Of a stretch of DNA of 64,000 nt, positions 1 to 9,215 are shown one piece after another (within the stretch, counting starts at the first letter, position 1; each line of letters opens with the position of its first letter). Both the position numbers and the translations under genes were made by a program. A model generated the notes under the pieces. That model did not search any database, was not told the DNA's origin, and worked only from the letters and a program-made list of their open reading frames with translations. The stretch is from the NCBI GenBank assembly GCA_022592445.1, contig JABYQR010000058.1, positions 103,848-167,847 on the forward strand, read 5' to 3'. Origin of the DNA: Cytidiella melzeri. Its lineage: Eukaryota; Basidiomycota; Agaricomycetes; Polyporales; Irpicaceae.

Positions 1-1011
1 TTGGATATTAGGGGGATCGTCAAGTACTCGAGTGCGACGAACGATAGCCTACCTGCTGCGACGGACGATCCAGGTGTGCCAAGTGTGAAGGGGATTCAGG
101 ATATGAATATGAATTTGCTTGTGCCGGCAGGGGAGGATACCCCGCCGGAACGCACAAAGTAAGTTTGGTTGTGTGTGTGTGGGTTGTGAAGCTGACATAG
201 TTTTCTCGTGCAGACCCTACTATATCGAGTTTGACCTTCAAGACGACAATAATAGTGAGTTTTTGGCTTTTATGAATGGCACGGTACGTGGAAGACTTTG
301 GTATCCTCAAAAATGGCGGATAGTTGATAGTTCCGTGTGGGTGTGGATGTAGAGCTGGTTACCACTGCAAGGTACCTCGACGCTCGAGAATGTTCGAAAC
401 GCGTTTGCAAAGTCGACTACGTACGCTCCTGACGGGGGGAGCGTGCAGCCTGGAGATCAATTTATGATCACGGAGGACTCGTGGCAGGTTGTCGATCTGA
501 TCATCGTGAGTTTTACACGTCCCAGTTTACAGCAACTTTTGATCAGTGCTCGTCGTGAATAGGATAACTTGGACGACGGCGATCATCCCTTCCACTTGCA
601 CGGACACAGACCTTGGATGTAAGTCCCTCGAAAAATATAGGCTCCCCCAAGCTCTAAATTCATGGTCCGACTAGTATGGGCACCGACGTCGGACGGTATC
701 AAGGCCAGTCACTCAATGCAACTAACCCCCTCAGACGAGACACCTTCCTCATCCCCGCATACTCGTGGATGGTCATCCGCTTTGTGATTGACAACCGTAA
801 GCCTCTTTTCTTGTCTTGATATCCCATGAAAATCTGAACTTGAGATGCGTTTTGCGTTTCTTCTTTTCTCTTTGTAGCGGGATTGTGGGCGTTCCATTGT
901 CACCTCGCGTGGCATATGGCTGCGGGGCTGCTCATGCAGATCAACGCGCTGCCTTCGACGGCAGCGCAACTCGAGTTCCCGCAGGCCGTGCTCAATTATT
1001 GTCAAAGTTGA
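1..1011 (+). CDS. Multicopper oxidase (laccase or ferroxidase-like), C-terminal part
   Basis: This is the 3' end of a multicopper oxidase, an enzyme that oxidises phenols or metal ions with four copper atoms and reduces O2 to water. The 5' part lies outside the window. The reading frame runs from base 1 through exons at about 1-158, 214-283, 353-505 and from 563, split by short GT-AG introns, to a TGA at 1009-1011. The third copper-binding segment HPFHLHGH falls near 588-611. The last exon carries the fourth segment HCHLAWHM followed by AAGLLM. The residue ten places after the copper-binding Cys, the usual axial position of type 1 copper, reads as Leu rather than Phe or Met. The segment FMNGTSWLPL, split by an intron, fits the third cupredoxin domain. 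Fungal members are usually secreted or membrane-anchored. Subfamily (laccase, Fet3-like or pigment-type) cannot be decided without the N-terminus. Confidence 0.9.
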
Positions 1012-1329
1012 GAGACGAAAAGCAAAGGGGTCTTGAGAAGAAGGAAAATCTCGGGTAGTGTTTCTGCGATTTAATGCTTGGCGGTGATAGCGATTGTAAT
1101 AGAACGTGTACATACAGATAGTAGTTGTGTTGCTGCTTTGCAGATGCTCGAGTTCCCTCCGACGAGTCCAGAAAGTATGGGGGAAGCGTGACTAATTATC
1201 TACTGTGACGTAACGCGGCAGCGCTGTGACTGGACGCGTCGCATCACCCAGGCCAGCTCGACCTCCGGGCCAGTCATCGCCTGACTTTTTCGCTTAAACC
1301 TCCCCGCACCCCAGCCGCAATTAGATACG
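1012..1329. other. Spacer between the oxidase and the next gene
   Basis: These 318 bases follow the oxidase stop codon and precede the ATG at 1330 of the next gene on the same strand. They should hold the oxidase 3' untranslated end and the downstream promoter. I see no clear TATA box, repeat or further coding exon. Confidence 0.5.
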
Positions 1330-2492
1330 ATGGCTGGCACACCCACTGTACTGAACATCCAAATTGTCAACACACCACCGATACAGAGCAAGCAACAGGT
1401 GTTGGGGAAACGTGCTAGAACAGCGGACGGTGAGTCTTGAGTCTGCTGTCACGTAGTCTGGGAGCGTTTCTGCTGATAGGAAAGCTTGTGGAAAACAGTT
1501 TTGATTGATGTTTCTAAACCTATACCGTACCCACCCACACCGGAGGTTGTCGAGACGTTGCGGACGCGGATTCTTCAGGTATGTCCGAGGGTCTCTGCCC
1601 GTGATGGTGAAGACTGCATTCGTTAATCGCGCACTTGATTTTATAGTTGGAGGACGAGCTACGTGGTAACAAGAAACAAAAGACGACGGGGAACGCTTTG
1701 CAGATGATTCTCCCTGGCGCCGCTGCACCCGTGGCGTCTGGATCAGGTTCGTCTGGGTCTGGCGCCAAGAACGAGGCGAAGACGAGGAAGACCCGGGGGA
1801 AGAGTCTTTTTGACCAGTACGTTCAACATTTTCTCCCTCTGCATGTTCGTTATATATGGTGGGAATGGGTGGATGCTGAATGACAGGCGGGAAGGTTGAA
1901 GAAGGCGGCGAAGAATGAAAAGTGGCAGGGCGGGCCACGCACTGTCAAAGTCGAAGATCATTTCACGCAGGCAGACTTTGAGCTTGTGTTTGGTAGCAGC
2001 GGGACGTTGATACAGCCCACTGAGAACAACAAGGTGCGCTGCTATGTTGAGGACGCATTGCTCACACTCAGCACAACTTGAATGTGCCCTCTTTTATCGA
2101 AAAACTCGTAGCCGACGTCTAAAGTGTGGATCCGCCGGTATAGAGATGAGCAGGATTATGAGGCTCTCTTTGGTGATGCATACAAGGTTGATCAGTTGAA
2201 GGGTCATGAGTGGACGGTTGGGTACGTTTCTGCCAATGAGGTTTCGGGATGAAATAACTCAGAGACTGTTCTATAGGAGCATATTTGCCGGGAAGAGTCA
2301 GAAAATGGGCCAATGTCAGCTTGTATGTGACACTTTCTTCTATCCGCTGCTGTCGTTTCTGACTGTGTACTGCTGTGTGTTTTCCAGGAAATCCAGAGCA
2401 TCGAAGTACAGTGGAGCAGGAACACGGAAAAGGTCGTTCTCAAGGCCGAGATTGACCATCAGCAAACTCTTTATCACGGTTGTCTCTTTTAG
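1330..2492 (+). CDS. Orphan protein, probably nuclear
   Basis: I do not recognise this protein. The ATG at 1330 opens MAGTPTVLNIQIVNTPP. Phase-compatible GT-AG introns link six or seven exons to a TAG at 2490-2492. The N-terminal third contains LGKRAR and NKKQK, which resemble short nuclear localisation signals, a possible short helix (VVETLRTRILQLEDEL), and a Gly/Ser/Ala-rich linker. The second half is compact: KWQGGPRTVKVEDHFTQ, then VWIRRYRDEQDYEALFG, then FAGKSQKMGQCQLEIQSIEV, ending in alternating hydrophobic residues that suggest beta strands. About 270 residues in total. The exon joins are my own reading. The clean frame across several introns argues for a live gene. No catalytic motif is visible. 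Confidence 0.65.
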
Positions 2493-2870
2493 TCACCGCG
2501 CATTTTTCAGAGTTTGCCCGGGACGTCGGTTTTGACGTCGCAAGAATTCATTTCCCTGAAGTATTTGCTTGTTTGTTATACCTCGTCTAAGGACAATGCA
2601 ACCCCCCACCAACGCACCACTTATTTCTGTAACTCTCACACCTGCCAGGTGCCTAGTCACCTTGAATAAACCTGTAACCATAAAGTTACCGCCTTCATGG
2701 TGATGTGACCACGCCTCCACTACAGTGTCCTCACGTCTTCTGCAGATCACCCGTATCATTGTCAGTGTCGTCCCGCATGAGTGTCACTGAAGCTTGTGGC
2801 TTCATTGCCTACATGCTGCACGCAGCGGTCGGGGTCCAGTTTTTGTAGACTGTATAAGGTGTATGAACTA
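2493..2870. other. Spacer up to the transposon left end
   Basis: No coding exon is recognised here. The stretch ends in the TA dinucleotide (2869-2870) that flanks the transposon inserted at 2871. Confidence 0.5.
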
Positions 2871-5800
2871 CAGTCGCGGACAACCAAACTCAACAAATAT
2901 TGTAGCGCTTGAAGTAGATTTTTTTTAGGGAAACTGATACCAGGAACAGACTCAGAAAGGCTGAAAGAGCCATAAAACACAACTCCGAAGTTTTTGCCAC
3001 GACGTTTTTGGGGCGGCCAAATTTTTGGGTCTGATCAACGCCAGTTTTAGGCACCTATGTGGTTTTAAGGACAGCCTCTATCGACATCATTGCACTCATC
3101 GACACAGTCCTATGACCCCGCTGCTTGCGTACTGCCCACGCCGCCGCTCTTCCAGTCAACCCTTTCCTATAGGCATCCATAAACCGCCACGAGCGATTCA
3201 CAAACCGCCGGATTACCTCGGTCGGGCACTTGTCTAGGCATCCAAATGCCGCCGTCTTCGCATCGTCAAACGTCTTCTTGTGCATCTCGCGATACCGATA
3301 CTTGCACCACCCCCAATACTATCAACCAGAAACATTAGGTGAGCAATATGAATATCAAATTGAAGCGCACCATCTCGATTGGATTGAGTTCACAGTGAAA
3401 CTTTGGAAGGAAGATGCATTCATGACCCGCACCCTTGATGAGTTCCTCGAGCAACGAGATCTGGTTTGCAAAGTCATCCTGCTGACTGAGGAGTCGAGCC
3501 ATGCAGCAATTCCGGCTCTCGAATGGGCAGACAGGTTTGCATTTTGCTCGCAAGCCTTTCACATCAAATCCGCGCTCCTCGAGAACTTGTTGGAGTCCCT
3601 TCGGCTCGCCGTTCGCCAGTGTCATCTTCTGTGGTTTGCCACGGTGCGCGGATACAGGGTTGGTCTGAGGTATGACTGTATCTTTCTGTACGCGCTGCTT
3701 CCCGCCATTGGATTTGTTCATTTCGAAGGCACGCAGAGCGTCTGGGCCGAGCGACGCGTGGGCTGAGGACTGATCAAAGATGAAAAGCACTTGGCAGCCA
3801 GGATGCGCCTCCTCAAAGATCTCGATAGCTTGGTTGACTTGCTCGAGAAGCTGTTTGTGGTCCCACCATGGATCGCCGTTGGAGCCGGGATAGATAACTT
3901 TGCGAGCATCCTTAATGATCTCGCTGTTTGCATTCCGAAGCACCAAACGGCCTGTGACTTGATTGACAAAATCAGAGACATGGATTAGGCGGCCACGGCT
4001 TTTCTTCTGAAGGATGGTTTGGCCTTCCTGTAACCTGAGAAACATTAGCGTGAGCAATATGGAGCGGGAAAGTGCATCACTCACCATGCTGCGGATTTGA
4101 ACTCATTCGCATGAAAGCATGACTCATCTTGAAACTGTGCAATGATTTCCTTCTCGCCAGGCTTCAAGTTTGGTGGCACCGCGACAAGCTCGCCATCCAC
4201 AACTTTGTATTGAGTCATTCTTGCTTCAAACACAGCCATTCTTGGCAAGAAAACATCATCACGGTACTTCCGAACATCCTCCCGTTTGTGTCCATCCATA
4301 TAAACACCCTTTTGCAGGACTGTCCGTCGCCAGCCCAGCCTGACCAGCCAACACCGTGCTGTCCGCTCACAGAGCGGCCGTTTCAGGGTGACGCCCAGAG
4401 TGGGAAGGATTTCATCGTTCAAAGCCTTTTGGAAGCCACGTGGTGTGACATCTCCCGCCGTCTGTGCCATGAGCCAATCGCGAGCCGCACCACTGATGGT
4501 TTCATCCAAAAGGAGAGTTCTTGCTTTCCGTTTCCCGCCTCGCTTCTCCTCTGGCAATGCCTCGTAGATCTGGTAGTGTCGAGCTAGCGCACGCACCCGC
4601 CTCGCAAACCAGTGACCCTCTCCCTCGTGCCATTGTGCAGCAATCTGGACACTAGCTGGAATCCGCCGAACACCTTTGAGTCGCAGAGTGGCAAAGAATC
4701 ACAGAATCATGAGCTGATTGACTTTGGAAAGCGGGAGAACCTTGCTCTTCTGCTTCAAGGTAGCTTTGATACGCTTCCGCAAGGTCTTCCAGCTGCGGAC
4801 ACTGGCAACCGGAGTTGATGCACAGGCACGCAACTCGTCCACCTCAGCTTTGAGCTCCCAAGGCACGCCATCCTCGTCATCATCTGAAAGCTCAGCATCG
4901 CTTGCTGGGGTTTCAGCTCGGGTGCCACCTGCTGCGTCTGACATCTCAGCATCGTCTTCGCTTGAGTGGTTGCTGCTCCCCGTCTCGTCATCCGTCAGGC
5001 ACTGAACAGGCAAAGGGAAGTCAGATGAAGGCTTGGTTATTGGTTGTGGAATAGTAAGTGGAGTCGGCGCAGCTGGTTTTGGCTGTGGTCGACAGGCGAA
5101 GCCAAACATATCCAGGCTTTGTTGGGAGGCAAGTGCCTTTTTGTATCTCCTCTGAGTCCTTGGTGCACAATTTGCGAGATCGGGACCTTTTCCGTATGTC
5201 TTTGGGCGGGCTATATAATGTTTTGTGCATCAGAGCTTTTCTTCTCGAGAATGAGTCTAAAAACTGACGCCTTTTTTGCTTTTTTTGCTTCTGCCGCTCA
5301 CGGCGCAGTGCTGGCGGGATGCAGTCTTTGTCGCGAGGATCATCTCCACTCTTTACAGCCATGCCGACCAGCTGTCCACAAAACTCCTTATCCTCCATGT
5401 CCCTCTCCCAATCTGAGTCAAACATGTCATCATCTTCGCAAAATTTGTCCTCGCTTGCATCTGCGTGGTTAACAAATTCGTGTTGGGCACCAAAGGCACG
5501 CGAAAAATCCGGGAAGGGGTGGAATAGTGTGTCAAAGGTCACAGAATTGATCTCGTCATCATTGGGATGACTGTGATGGGGATCAGTGATATTATTGTCC
5601 TCGGCGGCACCAGGTGGGCTGGCAGGCGTGGAAGAATGTTTAAATTGGTTTTGTAGGCTGCTTATGTTGCGCTTTAGAGCCTTCAGGGGCCTTCCGCGAC
5701 CCATTTTTGAGGTGGAAAAGAGAGTAAAATGCCAAGAATAAACAATATTTTAAGCGCCAATCCCTTGATGAAATGTTCCTCAACTTCAGGATCATGGCCG

Positions 5801-6037
5801 GCCACCTGAAAGGGAGCAATTGGCGTATTTTCCCTGAATTTATCACATTTTTTCAGGGGGTTGGCCAATTTTGGAGGGTACAATTACTGAATATGGAATT
5901 TCCGCCGGAACGGCTTGTGCAAATGTCATAATTTTGGGTGCGTTGGAATGCTCTCCTGAATCCTGAGCTATCCAGATACTCAAAACTCCGCAAAAAACTT
6001 GGTCAAATTTCTCGTTGACTTTGATTGTCCGCAACTG
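2871..6037 (-). mobile_element. Tc1/mariner (IS630-like) DNA transposon, 3,167 bp
   Basis: The two ends match as inverted repeats. The left end reads CAGTCGCGGACAACCAAA from 2871, and the reverse complement of the right end, reading inward from 6037, is CAGTTGCGGACAATCAAA. About 22 of the first 26 positions agree. Both ends are flanked by TA (2869-2870 and 6038-6039), the target duplicated by the Tc1/mariner superfamily. The only gene inside is a DDE transposase on the minus strand. The transposase carries a premature stop and a probable frame break, so this copy is probably non-autonomous, but its ends look intact enough to be mobilised in trans. Confidence 0.92.
3055..5704 (-). pseudogene. 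DDE transposase of the Tc1/mariner element, broken
   Basis: On the minus strand the ATG at 5704 opens MGRGRPLKALKRNISSLQNQ, followed by an acidic, low-complexity N-terminal region. The catalytic part has the three acidic residues of DDE_3/IS630-type transposases: first Asp in QFQDESCFHANEF (near 4110), second in FIFDQSSAHASLG (near 3750), and Glu in CELNPIEM next to YWGWCKYRYRE across an intron (near 3300). A helix-turn-helix-like block (LPTLGVTLKRPLCERTARCW) precedes it. Introns at about 4090-4030 and 3370-3310 splice in frame. Two lesions are visible. The frame shifts near 5110, where KPGYVWL gives way to the next open segment. An in-frame TGA follows QLMIL near 4700, and the downstream sequence continues in the same frame (FFATLRLKGVRR). 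TGA could come from CGA by a C-to-T change. Confidence 0.85.
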
Positions 6038-6039
6038 TA

Positions 6040-6410
6040 CCTGACGTTCACAACGCGAATCCCGACTTCATGAATCCAAGTATCCTACCGCTCTCGCCTC
6101 AACTGATATTGCACAGGACGTGCGAGGCAAGCTCTCTGTATCATAACCGACATTGAAGACCTACATGATGTATTCTCGAGTCAATGAACACAGCGAAACA
6201 CTACAAGGACTGTTGGCTCTTTGCCTTCCCTCGTCTCCACTACATAGGGACAACAATCTTACTGCTTTGGTCACAAAATTACCACATTTAGATACATTGA
6301 GGTTAGGGTTAGACCCATTTGCAAGCAAAGAGTAGTGCGCAAATCAATTGTCATTCAAAACAAAAAAAAACCAACATATAGGCATAGGGACAGACACAAC
6401 AACAGCAAGA
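6040..6410. other. Spacer right of the transposon
   Basis: No gene is recognised. The stretch contains a short run resembling two fungal telomere units (GGTTAGGGTTAG near 6302) and an A-rich tract near 6360. Neither is long enough to interpret. Confidence 0.4.
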
Positions 6411-8196
6411 CTACAACTGAAGACAAGAGATCGGCATAGGGAATAACAAAGTCAGCGCGTGCACTATCCCATCCTCCTTTGCGCGAGCGTAAACACTTTC
6501 AGTAATAGGGCGTGTTGAATACCCCTGCCAAACAGCACCCCAGATCCCAATGACATGAGGGCCAGCAACCAGCCTTACACCTCATCAGCACTGCGGCCAT
6601 TGAACTATACACCACCTGCTACTTACTATGACGAATATACACCGGGTTCCAATCCTTGAAAGACTACAATATAGCGCCTGTGAACACCATCTTCACCAAA
6701 CAGATAAGGATAGACACAAGGGCGCACAATCGCCAAACGCTCATGCACACGTCTATCTGGACCTGGCCCTTGACGAGGTAAGCGACAATAGGTAACGTCA
6801 GTCAGGATGTTATCCTAAGCCACGAGCGTGTCGTCCTTGTCCTCAAACACCTCAACTACGGCCATAGGACAATCACGCCAGTGCAGCTCAGCAGAAGATC
6901 TACTGATGTTTGAGACATTATGTTCGGCACAACAAAGGTACCACTCACCTTGAGAAATATACACCCGGTGACCAATCCCAGGATACAACATAGATCTCCG
7001 GCGTAGGGGACACTAGAGATATGCAACAATTAATCCCCAAATAAGCGATGCGAGGACTGACTAACCATCAATACCTGAGCTGGACAACGGCGAAACTGCC
7101 ACAGGTGAACCAACGGGACCCATGGCGGAGACAGGACATAAATTGTTGAGGAAGAAAAGCGAGGGAGACGGCGATGGGAAAGCAGAAGACAACGACAACG
7201 AGACTACGAATGACAACGACGCAGACAGAGATGACAACAGAGGGGACACATTGATATCGGGGACAGAAGGTGAACAACGGAGGGAATGGGGAAGAGAGTG
7301 CGAAGGAGAATGAGGGGGAGAGTGAGTGGGAGAGCGGGAGAGAGACGGTTGGGGAGTCCTGAGGTTAGAAGGGGTATATATAAGGAGGGGACAGACAGAA
7401 CCGGGTCGCGAAGGAGACGGGCTAGATGAACACCCGTGCATAGTTTTCGCCGATTGCGTGCTTGGTGATTGGCGCGGCGATGACGCCGCCCCGGCGGCAT
7501 CCTGAGACACGGGGAAATGTGATCGATAGAAGAGATTGTTGGAGGAAGCGGTGGGTCCAGATGTATGGTGTGTGAGACTTGATGGGGGAGTATGTGATGA
7601 GCTAGCCGCGCTTAAAGGCGGCAATGGTGAAGAATGGGTGTCGCGTAAGTTTGAGGGTGCAGCGCGTCGTGAGGCCGCCGTATACGTGTGTGAGGCAGCC
7701 GAAGCTGGAGATAGTGATGCAGAGCTCGATAGTTTGTGCGCTAGCTCAGCCTCGGATAGCGGCATTGGTGACAATATAAAGACTTTTCCATCTACCTGCA
7801 CAGCCGCGGACTGGAGTTGCACTGTCTGGATATCGTGTGATAGCCATGAGATACCACTTAAAGTGGTAGCAGATGGGCGGCGCCGAGAGGTCGGCGTTGA
7901 TGTCGGTGAAGAGTCAGGCACGCGAGGCGGCGTTGTGGGAGATGACGGCAAACGCGATGGCAAATGGGTCTCAGCTGCTCGTCGTGGATAATACAATTGA
8001 TAATCAGAAAAAAATACTAGGGTATATGCGTCCACGTACCTCTGGGTCGTTGGATGGGCTCCATGTCCCATGGATACAACGTGAGCATCATGCTATTGTC
8101 AGCCCACTCGCTCACATCGCCAACTGATTCCCACTCGTTGTCCGAGTCATCAGAGTCATCTGATGGGGTATGCACGGTAGTCCTACGACAGGACAT
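6411..8196 (-). pseudogene. Decayed Ser/Pro-rich protein with viroplasmin/RNase H1-N-like C-terminus
   Basis: A minus-strand gene starting near 8196 (MSCRRTTVHTPSDDSDDSD) splices at about 8037-7975 into a long Ser/Pro-rich exon (GISWLSHDIQTVQLQSAAVQ, then many SPS and SPP runs) ending near 7070. Further exon-like blocks follow with consensus splice sites: TPEIYVVSWDWSPGVYFS near 6960-7010, then SSAELHWRDCPMAVVEVFED, then RYIVVFQGLEPGVYSS near 6630-6680. The last block is AGPHVIGIWGAVWQGYSTRP, ending in ARAKEDGIV. The pattern Y-hydrophobic-V-x-G-x-x-PGVYSS followed by a G-AV-x-x-Y-x-T block matches the viroplasmin (RNase H1 N-terminal) fold, common in agaricomycete orphan proteins. Damage is clear. 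There is an in-frame TAG after DDTLVA, a TAG where SS should continue (Trp is typical there), and a one-base loss after ADEV that shifts the final block. The upper half could still be expressed alone. Confidence 0.6.
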
Positions 8197-8466
8197 ATAA
8201 GCACGAAGGAAAGAGAAAAAAGAGAGAGAAAGAAGTAAGGAGACAAGAGGCATGAGGAGGAGGAAGGGTGGGCAACGGTACATCAAAGATATCGCTCAGC
8301 GAAGTTATACTGAGTTTGATTACAAAGATCACGCGTTCAGTTTGTTTTGACATTTGTGTAGCTTTTGAGCGTGTCGGATCACCGCGAGGCAAACGCGAGG
8401 CAATAGCTGGATACTTAACAGCTAGCGTACGTGTCGACTGAAGATCTTAACTCCTCTTTCTCCATC

Positions 8467-8979
8467 ATGGATGCTGCGCACAATGTTGAACGTGTTGCAA
8501 TTCAAACCTATACATCACCGGCGTCGAGCGTTCACTCTGACAGTGAGTCCGTCAGTCCAACGCAGTATGCACTGCATATTGATCTTGAATTAGGCGAGCC
8601 TGAGAACGTGGCTATTAAAGAGGAATGTCTAAAGGCAAAGGTTATCGCTCTCAAGGCTGCTATCGCTGGTATTGACGATGAGCTTCTCGCGCTGCAGGAG
8701 CATATAATCGAACTTATTGTCAAACGTACTTCTCCCAACAATGAGTTGGCGACAGCGGAGCAGAGTGTTCTCTGGGAGCAGGAGATGCCAGGCGGAGAAC
8801 CAGAGGAAGTGGAGGCTCGGCAACAGCGAGTAGCCTCATTCGCTGCTGAGCTCGGCTGCCTGGATGCCGACATTGCAACAGTACATGCGCGGACAAACGG
8901 ACTCGCTGTCACCCGCAACAATCTCACAGTGGCTAGGGAACGCGCAGTAGAGGACTTGGAGAACTGCCTGATGTCTTAG
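8467..8979 (+). CDS. Coiled-coil orphan protein, single exon, 170 residues
   Basis: This is one uninterrupted frame with a true ATG at 8467 (MDAAHNVERVAIQTYTSPAS); the upstream in-frame extension lacks an ATG. After a Ser-rich head the protein is almost entirely helical: KEECLKAKVIALKAAIAGID, then ELLALQEHIIELIVKR, then ARQQRVASFAAELGCLDADI. Hydrophobic residues recur every three to four positions, as in coiled coils. It ends at TAG 8977-8979. I do not recognise the family. It lies head-to-head with the decayed viroplasmin-like gene, about 270 bases apart, so the two may once have shared a promoter region or travelled together. Intronless structure beside multi-exon neighbours is unusual here. 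Confidence 0.55.
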   Translation: MDAAHNVERVAIQTYTSPASSVHSDSESVSPTQYALHIDLELGEPENVAIKEECLKAKVIALKAAIAGIDDELLALQEHIIELIVKRTSPNNELATAEQSVLWEQEMPGGEPEEVEARQQRVASFAAELGCLDADIATVHARTNGLAVTRNNLTVARERAVEDLENCLMS

Positions 8980-9215
8980 TTTTTTGTTTGTATATCTTGA
9001 ATAAATGGTCACAATGTCGGTGTTTTTGAGTTAATGCAGATTGATTGTAAAGTAAACAACAACAAGAGAGTACGTGGCAGGGAACAAGCAGAACATATAA
9101 CGACGAGAGCAGTACAATAGAGAGACAACAACAGCACGGGCGGAGCAGAACGGCGGCGGCGGGAACATGCCCGATGAGGTCGAAGATGTGAGAAGGATAC
9201 GCGCCGTGAACTCAC

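Noticed and set aside
709..1113. Minus-strand open frame of 134 codons
   Set aside because: It overlaps the last exons of the multicopper oxidase, which carry unmistakable copper-binding motifs on the plus strand.
6297..6316. Telomere-like GGTTAGGGTTAG
   Set aside because: Only about two units. That is too short to claim an interstitial telomere.
7536..7991. Plus-strand open frame of 151 codons
   Set aside because: It lies opposite the Ser/Pro-rich exon of the viroplasmin-like pseudogene. Low-complexity coding DNA often leaves the opposite strand open.
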